Below, piece after piece: positions 27,115 through 36,554 of a stretch of 64,000 nucleotides of DNA. The notes beneath the pieces were generated by a model, which saw only the letters and a list, made by a program, of their open reading frames with translations, ran no database searches and had not been told where the DNA came from. Source of the DNA: Fidelibacterota bacterium (lineage in GTDB: Bacteria; Fidelibacterota; UBA8477; JABMPR01). Made by a program: the position numbers and the translations under genes. The DNA is taken from positions 1-64,000 of the forward strand of contig JAERTJ010000100.1 of NCBI GenBank assembly GCA_016844945.1. The letters are read 5' to 3'. How positions within the stretch are numbered: position 1 is the first letter of the stretch; the number at the start of each line of letters is the position of its first letter.

Positions 27115-30100
27115 ATGATTAGTAAATTTATTACCAAAATATTCGGAACCAGCTCTGATCGTGAGACCAAGCAGCTGTTGCCATTGGTCGCCCAGATCAA
27201 TGAGCATTATGATACCCTCTCTCAAACCACTCAAGATGACCTCATCGCAAAAACGGAAGCCTTTAAAGCCAGGATCAGCAGTGAGACCTCAGAGCTTGAA
27301 TCAAAGCTTGAAAATGACGGCAAGGATCATAAAGAAATTGCCAGTGCTGTCTATGATCTTGAGCAGGAAATACTTAACGAGATTTTGCCTGAAGCCTTTG
27401 CCGTTGTGAAAAGAGGGGCAACCCTGATGATGGATCAACCCATAAAGGTTACCGGCCAGGAAATGACCTGGGATATGATCCCCTATGATGTCCAGCTCAT
27501 GGGAGCCATCGTCCTCCATCAAGGAAAAATCTCCGAGATGAAAACAGGTGAGGGGAAAACCCTGGTAGCTACCATGCCCATTTATCTCAATGCACTGGTT
27601 GGCAAAGGTGTACACATCATCACCGTGAATGATTATCTCGCTGAACGTGATTCCCAGTGGATGGGGTCACTTCTGCAATTTGTAGGGTTATCTGTGGGTG
27701 TAATTCTGAATCAGATGGAGCCTTCTACACGTCAGGAAATGTATGCCTGCGATGTAACCTATGGGATTAACAGTGAGTTTGGATTTGATTATCTGCGTGA
27801 CAACATGTCTATCAGCAAACAAGATCAGGTCCAACGCGGACATTACTACTCCATTGTTGATGAGGTTGATAGTGTTCTCATTGATGAAGCCAGAACACCC
27901 CTCATCATTTCAGGAACCGTTGAATCTGAAATAGCTCAGCGCTATACGGATCTTAGACCCCTGGTCGATTCATTGATGCGACGCCAGACCACCTTGGTCA
28001 ACTCAATTCTGGCGAATGCGGAGGAAAAACTAAAGGATCCTGAGCTGGAATATGATGCAGGAGAGCTAATCCTCCAGGCGCGTCGTGGAAGCCCAAAACA
28101 TCGGCGTCTACAGAAGCTCTATCAGGAACAGGGGATTAAAAAACTCGAGCAGCGTGTTGAAAATGATTACCTCCGTGATAAACGGATGCCTGAACTGGAT
28201 GAAGAACTCTTTTTTGTTATCGAAGAAAAGCAGAATAGCGTCGATCTGACTGAGAAGGGACGTGAGGCTCTATCGCCAAATGACCCCGAACGTTTTATCA
28301 TCCCTGATTTGCCTACACTTTTAAATGACCTTGAGAGTGATACTGAATTATCGATCCAGGAATTGAATGAACGTAAAGAAAAACTCTATGCCATGCATGG
28401 AGAGCGTTCTGATACCATTCACAATCTAAGCCAGTTGCTAAAAGCCTATTCTCTTTTTGAAAAAGATGTTGACTATGTGGTTCAAGAGGGCAAGGTCATG
28501 ATCGTTGATGAATTTACCGGTCGCATCATGCACGGTCGACGCTATAGTGATGGGCTACACCAGGCACTTGAAGCCAAAGAGAAAGTCAGGATTGAAAAAG
28601 AATCACAGACCCTGGCGACAATTACTCTGCAGAACTATTTCAGACTCTACAAAAAGCTGGCAGGAATGACGGGTACAGCGGTTACCGAAGCTGAAGAGTT
28701 TTTTAATATTTATAAATTGGGTGTCGTTGAAGTCCCAACACATCGAGCCGTTGTCAGAGCCGATGAAAATGATCAGATCTACAAGACACGTCGGGAAAAA
28801 TTTAATGCGGTTATTGAGGAGATCATTGCTTCTCATAAATCAGGACAACCAGTACTGGTGGGTACCATAACTGTGGAAGTCTCTGAAACCCTGTCCCGTA
28901 TGCTCAAGCGGCTCAAAATCCCACATAACGTACTCAATGCCAAACAGCATGGTCGCGAGGCTGAAGTCGTCGCACGAGCTGGGCAAGCTCATGCAGTGAC
29001 CATAGCCACCAACATGGCAGGTCGTGGTACTGATATTAAGCTGGGTCCAGAAGTAAAAGATCTGGGTGGTCTCAAAATCCTGGGTACAGAACGCCATGAA
29101 TCACGTCGAATTGACCTTCAGTTAAGAGGACGTTCCGGCCGACAGGGAGATCCAGGTGCATCGAGATTTTATCTTAGTCTTGAAGATGACCTTATGCGTC
29201 TGTTCAGCTCTGACCGCGTTGCAAGCGTCATGGATCGGCTGGGTCTTCAAGAAGGTGAAGTCATCGAAGCGGGTATGGTTACCAAGGCTGTAGAACGCGC
29301 ACAGAAAAAGGTTGAAGCCAGAAATTACAGCATTCGAAAACATCTCCTGGAATATGATAATGTGATGAATCAGCAGCGTGAGGTGGTATATGATCGTCGT
29401 CAGGCTGCCCTTGATGGTTTGGATCTCAAGGAAGAATTCCGTGAAGTTATTGAGAATTATGTAGACAGCGTTGTTGAAAAATACAGTGCCCTGGAGAATG
29501 ATGTAGATATCTGGGACTGGAGTGGCTTACAGAGTGATTTGGGTTCTACTGCAATGGTTCAGCTCCCGGATACACCAGACTCAGATCTTGATCCTGAAAA
29601 GTTGAGAGAATTAGTAAGCAAACTTCTCTGGGATTCCTATGAAGAGAAGGCTGAGATTACAGGCAGTACAGATAATTTTAAACGCTTACAACAGTTTGTC
29701 TATCTGCGTGTAGTTGACGAGAAGTGGCGTGAACATCTCTATGAGATGGATCAGATGAAGGAAGGTATCAACCTTCGAGCGGTTGGTCAAAAAGATCCCC
29801 TCATAGAATATAAAAAAGAGGGCTATGCTCTTTTTGTAAAGATGTTAGACCTTATTGATCGGGAGGTCCTCAAGTTATTTTTCCACGCTCGGATTGTAGA
29901 TGAGCGCGAGAATAAAATGAGACGAGCCCGTAATCTCTCATCTCAACACGCTGAATCCTCAAACATGGGATTCTTGAACGCCCTACCACAAACAGATGGG
30001 GGCGGAGGGGCACAACCTTCTCAACCTGGTCCACCGCAGAAGCAGAAACCCATTACCGTTGAGGAAAAAGTAGGACGCAATGACCCCTGCCCCTGTGGAT

Positions 30101-30135
30101 CGGGTCTGAAATACAAAAAATGCCATGGGAAATAG
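27115..30135 (+). CDS. secA: preprotein translocase ATPase SecA
   Basis: 1006 residues, in the long range for SecA owing to insertions in the first nucleotide-binding region, as in Bacteroidota-like bacteria. It powers Sec-dependent export at the inner membrane. Walker A is MKTGEGKT (about residue 141), the DEVDSVLIDEARTPLI block sits at about 249, and NMAGRGTDI and GRSGRQGDPG are in the second motor half. The C-terminal zinc/SecB-binding motif is complete: C992-x-C994...C1003-H. It is monocistronic between a propeller regulator and a secreted-protein gene; the ribosome-binding site before the ATG is weak. Confidence 0.97.
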   Translation: MISKFITKIFGTSSDRETKQLLPLVAQINEHYDTLSQTTQDDLIAKTEAFKARISSETSELESKLENDGKDHKEIASAVYDLEQEILNEILPEAFAVVKRGATLMMDQPIKVTGQEMTWDMIPYDVQLMGAIVLHQGKISEMKTGEGKTLVATMPIYLNALVGKGVHIITVNDYLAERDSQWMGSLLQFVGLSVGVILNQMEPSTRQEMYACDVTYGINSEFGFDYLRDNMSISKQDQVQRGHYYSIVDEVDSVLIDEARTPLIISGTVESEIAQRYTDLRPLVDSLMRRQTTLVNSILANAEEKLKDPELEYDAGELILQARRGSPKHRRLQKLYQEQGIKKLEQRVENDYLRDKRMPELDEELFFVIEEKQNSVDLTEKGREALSPNDPERFIIPDLPTLLNDLESDTELSIQELNERKEKLYAMHGERSDTIHNLSQLLKAYSLFEKDVDYVVQEGKVMIVDEFTGRIMHGRRYSDGLHQALEAKEKVRIEKESQTLATITLQNYFRLYKKLAGMTGTAVTEAEEFFNIYKLGVVEVPTHRAVVRADENDQIYKTRREKFNAVIEEIIASHKSGQPVLVGTITVEVSETLSRMLKRLKIPHNVLNAKQHGREAEVVARAGQAHAVTIATNMAGRGTDIKLGPEVKDLGGLKILGTERHESRRIDLQLRGRSGRQGDPGASRFYLSLEDDLMRLFSSDRVASVMDRLGLQEGEVIEAGMVTKAVERAQKKVEARNYSIRKHLLEYDNVMNQQREVVYDRRQAALDGLDLKEEFREVIENYVDSVVEKYSALENDVDIWDWSGLQSDLGSTAMVQLPDTPDSDLDPEKLRELVSKLLWDSYEEKAEITGSTDNFKRLQQFVYLRVVDEKWREHLYEMDQMKEGINLRAVGQKDPLIEYKKEGYALFVKMLDLIDREVLKLFFHARIVDERENKMRRARNLSSQHAESSNMGFLNALPQTDGGGGAQPSQPGPPQKQKPITVEEKVGRNDPCPCGSGLKYKKCHGK

Positions 30136-30323
30136 GTCTGGCGGGGTGATCACTAACAATTTTGTTACAGTATATACTGAGGCAAATAAGGTTTGTATCA
30201 CCACCTGATCCAATTATTTTTCAACTTGTCAATGAACGATCTGATTGTGATGCGAATCAATAAGTCGGTTCTGTTATATACTTAGATTGAATGAACTTCA
30301 ACCACATGCATGTGGAGGGAAAT

Positions 30324-31652
30324 ATGCGTAAAAGCTTTCTAGTCATCACCAGCCTCATTTTAATTGCCACTTTTGGCTTTGGTGAGACCACCGTATCTGT
30401 TGTTGGTTCATCTATAACAAACGATGATGCGTTTGCAGGAGTTCAGATCAATCTTGAAAATACCGATATTGTCGGTGGTCTTCAATTCAGTCTGAAAGAT
30501 TTACCCAATGTGCTTGATGTCGTTAGTGTCACACCGGCTGGACGAACGGCTGCCGAACCATTAGATGATTTTGGTCAGGACGGAACGCCAAATACAAATG
30601 ATCTTGGTGAAGGTGATGGTGTCCAGAATTTTGGTGAGACTTATACTGATGTTAATGGAAATAACGTTTGGGATGGTGCTTTTTCAGTAGAATTCAATGA
30701 TCGTGATTCAACGGTCAGCGTTCTGATCTTTGACGCCAGTGGAAATGCTATCATTCCAGGAAACGGACCAGTCTGTACGGTTATCTATTCAGTACCAGTC
30801 AATCGCCATGATGAAATATTTGAGTTAAAATTCCATGAAGTGCTGGACGCCGATCCCCAATTTTTACTGGTTGTGACAGATCCAGATGGAACTGCCTTGA
30901 ACACAACCTGGATGAATGGCTTGCTGACAATTGGTGGCATCGAAGTTCGTCTCACAGGTGGTGGTGGTACCCCAGGTACACTATCAGCCCCCTTACTGGT
31001 TGAACTGAATAATGCCAATGCAGCCATAAAGGGGATTCAGTTTAATTTGGATGATGGTGCTGAAGATTATTTGACCATTGAATCTGTTCACGGAGTAGAT
31101 CGTGGAGCAGACTTCACATTCGTTGCCAATGAGGTTGATGGTAAATCCATGGTACTGGGTGTAAATTTTAATGGTCTTGAAATTGAGGCTGGTACAGGTG
31201 CTGTACTTCAAATCCAATTTATGATCGCTGCTAATGCTCCTCTCGGTGAGTTTACCCTCAGTACAACAGACTTGATCGTGGCCACAGAAGGCGGTATTGC
31301 TATCCCCAGTAATGGCCAGGACTATACCTTCCCTCTGACTACCGGTGTAGAGGAAGAACTTGAATTACCAACAAGTTTCAAGCTGGACCAGAACTATCCC
31401 AACCCATTCAATCCAACGACAACCATCAGCTACAGTGTTCCTGAGGCTTCTGAAATTCAGGTAGGTATTTATAACCTCTTGGGTCAGGAAATCAGGTCCC
31501 TGGCTTTTGGCGAACATCAACCAGGTGTCTACAATGCTATGTGGGATGGATTGAACGAGAATGGTGTGCGAGTTGACTCTGGTGTTTATCTCTATAGAAT
31601 GATTAGTTCAAATGGATATAGCGCCACAAAGAAGCTGGTTCTACTCAAATAA
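30324..31652 (+). CDS. secreted cohesin-like protein with Ca-binding loop and FlgD-like sorting domain
   Basis: 442 residues from ATG 30324, chosen because GGAGGG precedes it; an ATG at 30291 lacks a site. A signal peptide (MRKSFLVITSLILIATFGFG) precedes two cohesin-like beta modules (about residues 22-200 and 205-340, each with an AGVQINL or IKGIQFNL strand). The first carries an Asp/Asn-rich stretch (DFGQDGTPNTNDLGEGDG, then DVNGNNVWDG) that resembles dockerin/EF-hand calcium loops. The C-terminus has DQNYPNPFNPTTTI and SATKKLVLLK, a sorting domain. It is probably a cell-surface or secreted structural protein; partners unknown. Terminator and tRNA follow. Confidence 0.82.
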   Translation: MRKSFLVITSLILIATFGFGETTVSVVGSSITNDDAFAGVQINLENTDIVGGLQFSLKDLPNVLDVVSVTPAGRTAAEPLDDFGQDGTPNTNDLGEGDGVQNFGETYTDVNGNNVWDGAFSVEFNDRDSTVSVLIFDASGNAIIPGNGPVCTVIYSVPVNRHDEIFELKFHEVLDADPQFLLVVTDPDGTALNTTWMNGLLTIGGIEVRLTGGGGTPGTLSAPLLVELNNANAAIKGIQFNLDDGAEDYLTIESVHGVDRGADFTFVANEVDGKSMVLGVNFNGLEIEAGTGAVLQIQFMIAANAPLGEFTLSTTDLIVATEGGIAIPSNGQDYTFPLTTGVEEELELPTSFKLDQNYPNPFNPTTTISYSVPEASEIQVGIYNLLGQEIRSLAFGEHQPGVYNAMWDGLNENGVRVDSGVYLYRMISSNGYSATKKLVLLK

Positions 31653-31672
31653 TTCTGCCTAAATAATTATGA

Positions 31673-31702
31673 AAAAAGCCTCAGTTTCTGCTGGGGCTTT
31701 TT
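31673..31702 (+). terminator. Rho-independent terminator
   Basis: AAAAAGCCTCAG / CTGGGGCTTTTT around TTTCTG, ending in T5. It lies 20 bases after the cohesin-like gene and just before tRNA-Leu. Confidence 0.88.
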
Positions 31703-31746
31703 GTTGCTTCAAACTGTTCAAGTTCTATCTTGACACGCTTTTTTAA

Positions 31747-31829
31747 GCCGCGGTGGCGGAATTGGTAGACGCGCTAGATTTAGGATCTAGTAAGCTCAGC
31801 TTGTGGAGGTTCGACCCCTCTCCGCGGTA
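31747..31829 (+). tRNA. tRNA-Leu (anticodon UAG)
   Basis: 83-base cloverleaf. The acceptor stem is GCCGCGG with CCGCGGT (terminal G-U pair). The anticodon stem CTAGA/TCTAG encloses the loop TTTAGGA with anticodon TAG, and a long variable arm (about 31789-31803) is typical for leucine. The T-arm has GGTTCGACC. The CCA end is not encoded. Confidence 0.95.
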
Positions 31830-32027
31830 CAAAGCAAATGAGAAATCATTTGCTTTTCTCATTTTATAAGGGCTTATGCATAGCACTCCTGAGTTAAAGA
31901 ATCTGGTTACCAGGTCGATACTTGATGTAGAATAGAAATATTCTAAAGTTCAAGAATTGTGGGGACTATGGTATGTAAATCCATATCACAGGGTTAGATT
32001 TTGGGGTATGTTGGAATAAGGATGAGC

Positions 32028-33644
32028 ATGAACGATTCTGCATTTATCAGTGAGTTAAAAGAAAATCTTCAGAAAAGAGATTTTATTAAGATCAAGGTTC
32101 TGGTATCCCATTTGGGTGAGTTAGATAAAATGGCTCAGAACAGGTTTTTATTAGAACTGTCAAAGATTGATTCTGAATTCTCAATACAGGTTCTAGCCTA
32201 TCTCGCCGGTGCGCAATTAGGTTTAAGTATCCCAGAGGAACAATTGTTTGATATGTTACTGGAAAAAGTTGTTGAACAACCTGAGAGTCTCAATAAGCTT
32301 TTCAGAAACAAGGAAATCGCTAACACGAAAATGCTGGTTGAACTAGCTGTAGAAATCCAACCTGCTGGAATTGTTTCAGCCCTGGTAAACTATTACGAAG
32401 ATAATAAAACGGTGGATAGTCGCTCAGAGCTTCTTAGAGCCCTGGTAGAAATTGGCTCAGGTGAGGCTACACGGGCGATGGCCTCGTTGGTCAACTCGGA
32501 TGAGGAAGCTGCATGGATACCTATTGTAACCAGCATTGGCGCAATGGAAAACCCGGATGCTGTTGACAGTCTGAATAAGCTTCTGGGGCAGGATGAGGAA
32601 TTAGATCGTACCGTCCTGCAGACCTGTTATGGAATGCAGCTACCCCTGGCTCATAAACTTATTGTTGATAGTTTGCACAGTCCCTGGGCATCAACCAGGA
32701 AACGTGCTAAAGCGCTTATTCTCCAGGCACCTAAAAATTATCTTCCCCATCTCATGAATAACCTGAGTTCCTGGGATTCAGATTTTGTGATTCAAGCACT
32801 AAATATGCTAGGTGATATTGGTGATGCAATTGCCGTGAGACCCATCAAAAAATTGTTGCGCCACAATCCCTCAGATTCAAATGTTCGATTTGCTGCATAT
32901 GAGGCTCTGGGCTTTCTGTCCATTGATAAAGGTCTCTTCACCATCGTAAATGGTCTATCTGATGTAGAACCATCTGTGCGAGTGGCTGCTGCTCGCGCTC
33001 TCAATGCGAATCACAATGAAGTCGTGCTGTTTGGTATTAAGAACATGCTGGAAGATCCTGAAAACGATATAGAATCTATCTGCGAGGCATTTTTAAATGC
33101 ATTTGCTGATGATATGGTGGTTTCTCTCTATGCCTATGATGTCTTCCGCGAACATGCAGAAAGCTACTTAATTGAGCAGGCTCATCCTGATACTCGGCAA
33201 TACTATCAAAAACTATTTGAAAGTATTGGTGAAGAAGGATGGCAAGAAACCCTTACACCTGAAACAGTTGTTGAGACCGAAGCATCAACAAGGGTCGTCG
33301 TCGTGGATGATTCTAAAATGATTCTAAATATTTATCGCCAAACCTTGCATAAGATTGACATTGATGCCATCGCTTTTGAATTTCCTGCAGAAGCAGTTGA
33401 CGCTGTACTGGCTGAAAAACCCAGCATTATTTTTACGGATTTAAATATGCCTGAGATGACGGGTATCGAATTGACCCAGAAAATTAGAGAAAAATACAGT
33501 CAGGCAGATCTTCCAATAGTAATGGTGACAACCCAGAGCGAAGGAGCTGATCATGAAAAAGCTTTTGAAGCTGGGGTAAATAAGGTCATCAACAAACCTT
33601 TTACAGCAGATCAGTTGGCTGAAGCCATGGAAACCCTCATCTAA
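32028..33644 (+). CDS. HEAT-repeat protein with C-terminal response-regulator receiver domain
   Basis: 538 residues from ATG 32028, chosen for AAGGA six bases upstream; ATG 32022 and TTG 32001 are alternatives. Residues 1-400 are alpha-helical pairs of HEAT/PBS-lyase type (for example PIKKLLRHNPSDSNVRFAAYEALG and PSVRVAAARALNA). The last 120 residues form a CheY-like receiver: VVVVDDSKM acidic pair, phospho-acceptor Asp471 in FTDLNMPEMTG, Thr in MVTTQ and Lys in INKPF. It is first gene of a three-gene plus-strand operon with an RsbW-like ATPase and a histidine kinase. The receiver could receive phosphate from that kinase or from CheA; HEAT repeats suggest protein binding. Confidence 0.85.
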   Translation: MNDSAFISELKENLQKRDFIKIKVLVSHLGELDKMAQNRFLLELSKIDSEFSIQVLAYLAGAQLGLSIPEEQLFDMLLEKVVEQPESLNKLFRNKEIANTKMLVELAVEIQPAGIVSALVNYYEDNKTVDSRSELLRALVEIGSGEATRAMASLVNSDEEAAWIPIVTSIGAMENPDAVDSLNKLLGQDEELDRTVLQTCYGMQLPLAHKLIVDSLHSPWASTRKRAKALILQAPKNYLPHLMNNLSSWDSDFVIQALNMLGDIGDAIAVRPIKKLLRHNPSDSNVRFAAYEALGFLSIDKGLFTIVNGLSDVEPSVRVAAARALNANHNEVVLFGIKNMLEDPENDIESICEAFLNAFADDMVVSLYAYDVFREHAESYLIEQAHPDTRQYYQKLFESIGEEGWQETLTPETVVETEASTRVVVVDDSKMILNIYRQTLHKIDIDAIAFEFPAEAVDAVLAEKPSIIFTDLNMPEMTGIELTQKIREKYSQADLPIVMVTTQSEGADHEKAFEAGVNKVINKPFTADQLAEAMETLI

Positions 33645-33669
33645 CGGGGATGTTTCTCCGATCCAGGCA

Positions 33670-34083
33670 ATGAAATCGCCTTTCCAATATACCCAGACAT
33701 TTCAGTCGAGCCTGGATGAGGTTGTGGCCCAGGTTGCCAGGATCATCCTACTCCTGGATGAGGAACTGGAAACCTATAATCGCTTTGTGCTTGATCTTAT
33801 CCTCAGAGAGGTTTTGAACAACGCAGTTATCCATGGAAATCAACGAGACCACAAAAAAATAGTCCACCTATCTTTAGGGGTGGTGAATGACCAATTTGTC
33901 ATTGAAGTAAAAGATGAAGGTCCTGGTTTTGATTGGCGCACTGTTATCCACAATGAATCAAACCCACAGGCAGACCATGGACGTGGATTCCCGATTTTTC
34001 ATGCGTATTGTAAGGAGATTAGATTAAACCAAGTGGGCAATCAGATCTCTCTCAAACTAGATATTGAAAAGCAAACGAAATGA
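33670..34083 (+). CDS. RsbW/SpoIIAB-like ATP-binding protein (HATPase_c_2)
   Basis: 137 residues, a stand-alone GHKL ATPase domain of anti-sigma-factor kinase type. The N-box is LREVLNNAVIHGN, the G1 box KDEGPGFD, and the lid end DHGRGFPIF. Such proteins phosphorylate STAS antagonists on Ser/Thr and sequester a sigma factor or another partner. It is 25 bases after the HEAT-receiver gene and overlaps the following kinase start by four bases (ATGA). A STAS protein (53052) and a receiver-PP2C phosphatase (53794) lie at the other end of the chemotaxis cluster. No sigma factor is in the window, so the final partner is unknown. Confidence 0.85.
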   Translation: MKSPFQYTQTFQSSLDEVVAQVARIILLLDEELETYNRFVLDLILREVLNNAVIHGNQRDHKKIVHLSLGVVNDQFVIEVKDEGPGFDWRTVIHNESNPQADHGRGFPIFHAYCKEIRLNQVGNQISLKLDIEKQTK

Positions 34084-35132
34084 GTGATAAACCTATTCAA
34101 TTAGAAACCTCCCTCGTGGAGCATCACCCGGGTCCCACTCTTGTTGTGGATTTAGAGGGAAACCTGAACTATCTGAATCTGGCCTGCAAATCATTTCTAC
34201 AAAAACGTGGTCTTGAGATTGAACAATTTGGTGAAATTCTTCCCCCGGATTTTCTTGATATAATCCTCAATTGTAAAGCAGCTGAAGTCGCAATTCCAGT
34301 AACACGAATCGAATACCCTGAACGCGTCCTGCTATGGACTGCTTTTTTTGGCGACAGTCAGGAAGATGTCATTTATCAGGCAATTGATATCACCCGCTTG
34401 CATCGCAACGAAGTAGCCTTACGGGCTGCCAAGGATAAGGCAGAAGAAGGTGAAAAGCTTAAAGCCGCATTTCTAGACAATATGAGTCATGAGATAAGGA
34501 CACCTCTAAACTCGCTGCTCGGATTCATGGGTTTACTCAGTGATGAATTAAAAGAAACCCTCAATGAGGATCAAACATTTTACTTTGACCTGATCCAACA
34601 GAATGGGGACCGCCTCGCCCGAACCATGCAGGAAATATTAGATATATCTCATTTTAGTTCAGGTACCTATGAAGTAAAAACTGAAACATTTGATATTGTA
34701 GAGTCAGTTAGAAATCAGATAAATGAAAAGATTTCCGAAGCATCATCAAAGGGGTTGGAGGTCAAACAGCAGCTCCCTGAGGAGCCCATGATGGTGACTA
34801 CGGATGAATACTGTCTACGTCAGACGATTAGTCATTTAATTGATAATGCTGTGAAGTATACTGAAGAAGGTCACATTCTTATCGCCGTAGCATCTAATGA
34901 TCAACACATTGAGTTACGCATTGAGGATACGGGTCCCGGGATGGATGAGGAAATGCAACGTCGAATATTTGTGGCTTTTAACCAGGGGACCATCGGGCAC
35001 TCCAAGCAATATCAGGGAATTGGTCTGGGGCTTTCACTGGTCCGTGTTTATCTAGATACAATTGGAGCGAGGGTCGACCTGGAGAGCAGTATGGGAGAAG
35101 GCAGTCGCTTTAACATTCAGGTCAAGAAATAA
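34080..35132 (+). CDS. soluble PAS-type sensor histidine kinase
   Basis: 350 residues with no transmembrane segment. A PAS-like region occupies about residues 10-115 and the HisKA domain has phospho-acceptor His137 in MSHEIRTPLNSLLG. HATPase motifs are complete: N-box SHLIDNAVKYTEEG, G1 EDTGPGMD, F-box FVAFNQG and G2 GIGLGLSLV. It is translationally coupled to the RsbW-like gene. The nearest receivers are the HEAT-receiver two genes upstream and those of the chemotaxis island, the likely partners. It converges on the EAL-HDOD gene with only 27 bases between them and no visible terminator. Confidence 0.9.
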   Translation: MSDKPIQLETSLVEHHPGPTLVVDLEGNLNYLNLACKSFLQKRGLEIEQFGEILPPDFLDIILNCKAAEVAIPVTRIEYPERVLLWTAFFGDSQEDVIYQAIDITRLHRNEVALRAAKDKAEEGEKLKAAFLDNMSHEIRTPLNSLLGFMGLLSDELKETLNEDQTFYFDLIQQNGDRLARTMQEILDISHFSSGTYEVKTETFDIVESVRNQINEKISEASSKGLEVKQQLPEEPMMVTTDEYCLRQTISHLIDNAVKYTEEGHILIAVASNDQHIELRIEDTGPGMDEEMQRRIFVAFNQGTIGHSKQYQGIGLGLSLVRVYLDTIGARVDLESSMGEGSRFNIQVKK

Positions 35133-35159
35133 CCCCCCTCCTTGATTTTCAAACAATAA

Positions 35160-36371
35160 CTAGAGACGCATTATTTGATCGGTCCAGGAAATGGCTTCCT
35201 GGTTTATCTCAGAGAGTTTAATCAGGGGAACTGAGGTTCTTAACTTTGAGACGTACTTCTCAATTTCGCCTTCATATTCCAATGCTTGAGAGAGTTCCAA
35301 TACGTTTCTGATTTTGGTTTCATTGCCAAGCAAGGTCTCGATAATCTCATCAGACAGGGGCAGGTCTGCCACCAATGTTTCCATAGGTTTACCGAAGGCT
35401 GCATCCATGAGGGAGAATATTCCAGTTAAAAAGTATTCTGAGCTCTGATCACTTAGACCTATTTTATCACTGAGCAGTTCACAAAATCTACCTCGGAAAA
35501 GTGAAAGCTTCATCAGTTCTCTTGGTTTGTCTTCGGCAATGGAAGCCATGATGAGTACAGATGCCCATTTTTTAAAATTATTCAAGCCAATGAGTGCCAG
35601 AGCCTGGCGCAAATTGGTGATTTCGTGTCTCACACCCATGGCGACAGAGTTGATATATTTCAATAGTTTCAACGTAAGGCTGGGATCACTCTTGAGTACG
35701 TCTACCAGATCAGTATAGTCGATATCAGGCTGGTGAACCTTTTGCATCAATTGAAGTTTGGAGACCTTTGATTCTGGGATTTGTTCAGATTCAATAACCT
35801 CGGGCCGGGCAAAGAAAAAACCCTGGAAAAGAGTATAGCCCCAATCTCGACAATCCTTGAACTCCTTCAGAGTTTCAACTTTTTCTGCCAGCAATTTGAT
35901 GCCTCGCGGCAGATATGTTTTAGCCAATTTCTCAGCCGTTTGCATGCCACTCTGACGAATATCTACCTTAATAATATCAGCGAGTTCAATGAGAGGCTCC
36001 AGCTTCGGATCATACTCAAAATCATCCAATGCCAGCGTATAGCCCTGGCCTTTGATTTTTTGTGCGGCAGCAATCAGCTCTGGTGTGGGCTCAATGTTTT
36101 CAAGGAGTTCGATAACCACATCATGCTTGGGAAGTACTCTCCAAACTTCATCCCTGACCAGTTGTGAGGTGAAATTGATAAAACTTTTCTTCCCGGAACT
36201 AATACACCCGAACTCCGCACTGTAAAAAGTGTTATTAATAACACTGGATGTTGCTTCATCTTCATTGAGATTACTGAAAGCGTGCTCGTCGTGACCACGG
36301 TACAACAGTTCATAGGCGTAAGTCACGCCGTATTGATCAAGAATGGGTTGTCGTCCAACCATTAGTGTCAT
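35160..36371 (-). CDS. EAL-like and HDOD two-domain signalling protein
   Basis: 403 residues. The N-terminal half is a YuxH-type EAL-like domain: YELLYR replaces EAL, with IELLE, ALDDFEYDP, LLAEKVET and FQGFFFARP. The loop-6 DFGTGYSSL element required for c-di-GMP hydrolysis is replaced, so it is probably catalytically dead and may bind ligand or protein. Residues about 205-400 form an HDOD domain (LMQKVHQP...LTLKLLKYINS...ALALIGLNNFKKW), a helical relative of HD phosphohydrolases that lacks the catalytic HD pair. It is last in the minus-strand chemotaxis direction, 183 bases after the PilZ gene, so it may have its own promoter. Confidence 0.87.
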   Translation of the reverse strand: MTLMVGRQPILDQYGVTYAYELLYRGHDEHAFSNLNEDEATSSVINNTFYSAEFGCISSGKKSFINFTSQLVRDEVWRVLPKHDVVIELLENIEPTPELIAAAQKIKGQGYTLALDDFEYDPKLEPLIELADIIKVDIRQSGMQTAEKLAKTYLPRGIKLLAEKVETLKEFKDCRDWGYTLFQGFFFARPEVIESEQIPESKVSKLQLMQKVHQPDIDYTDLVDVLKSDPSLTLKLLKYINSVAMGVRHEITNLRQALALIGLNNFKKWASVLIMASIAEDKPRELMKLSLFRGRFCELLSDKIGLSDQSSEYFLTGIFSLMDAAFGKPMETLVADLPLSDEIIETLLGNETKIRNVLELSQALEYEGEIEKYVSKLRTSVPLIKLSEINQEAISWTDQIMRL

Positions 36372-36554
36372 AAGCTTTATGCCTGCATCTTTATATTATT
36401 CAGTCCACTCATATATAATATCGCTGTGCACTGTGATTCCTTAAGCTTTTTTTAGGAGAATGAAAATAAACCAGACTCGGTGGAAATATTCAAGAGGAAG
36501 CGTTCAACCATTCCCACCTTGAATTGTGATGGATTCTATTAGAATTCCTTCGAA

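Noticed and set aside
4957-31997. A 15-base identical word (atatcacagggttag) at 4957-4971 and 31983-31997, both noncoding.
   Set aside because: A few 15-base matches are expected by chance in 64 kb on two strands, and no further similarity surrounds the copies.
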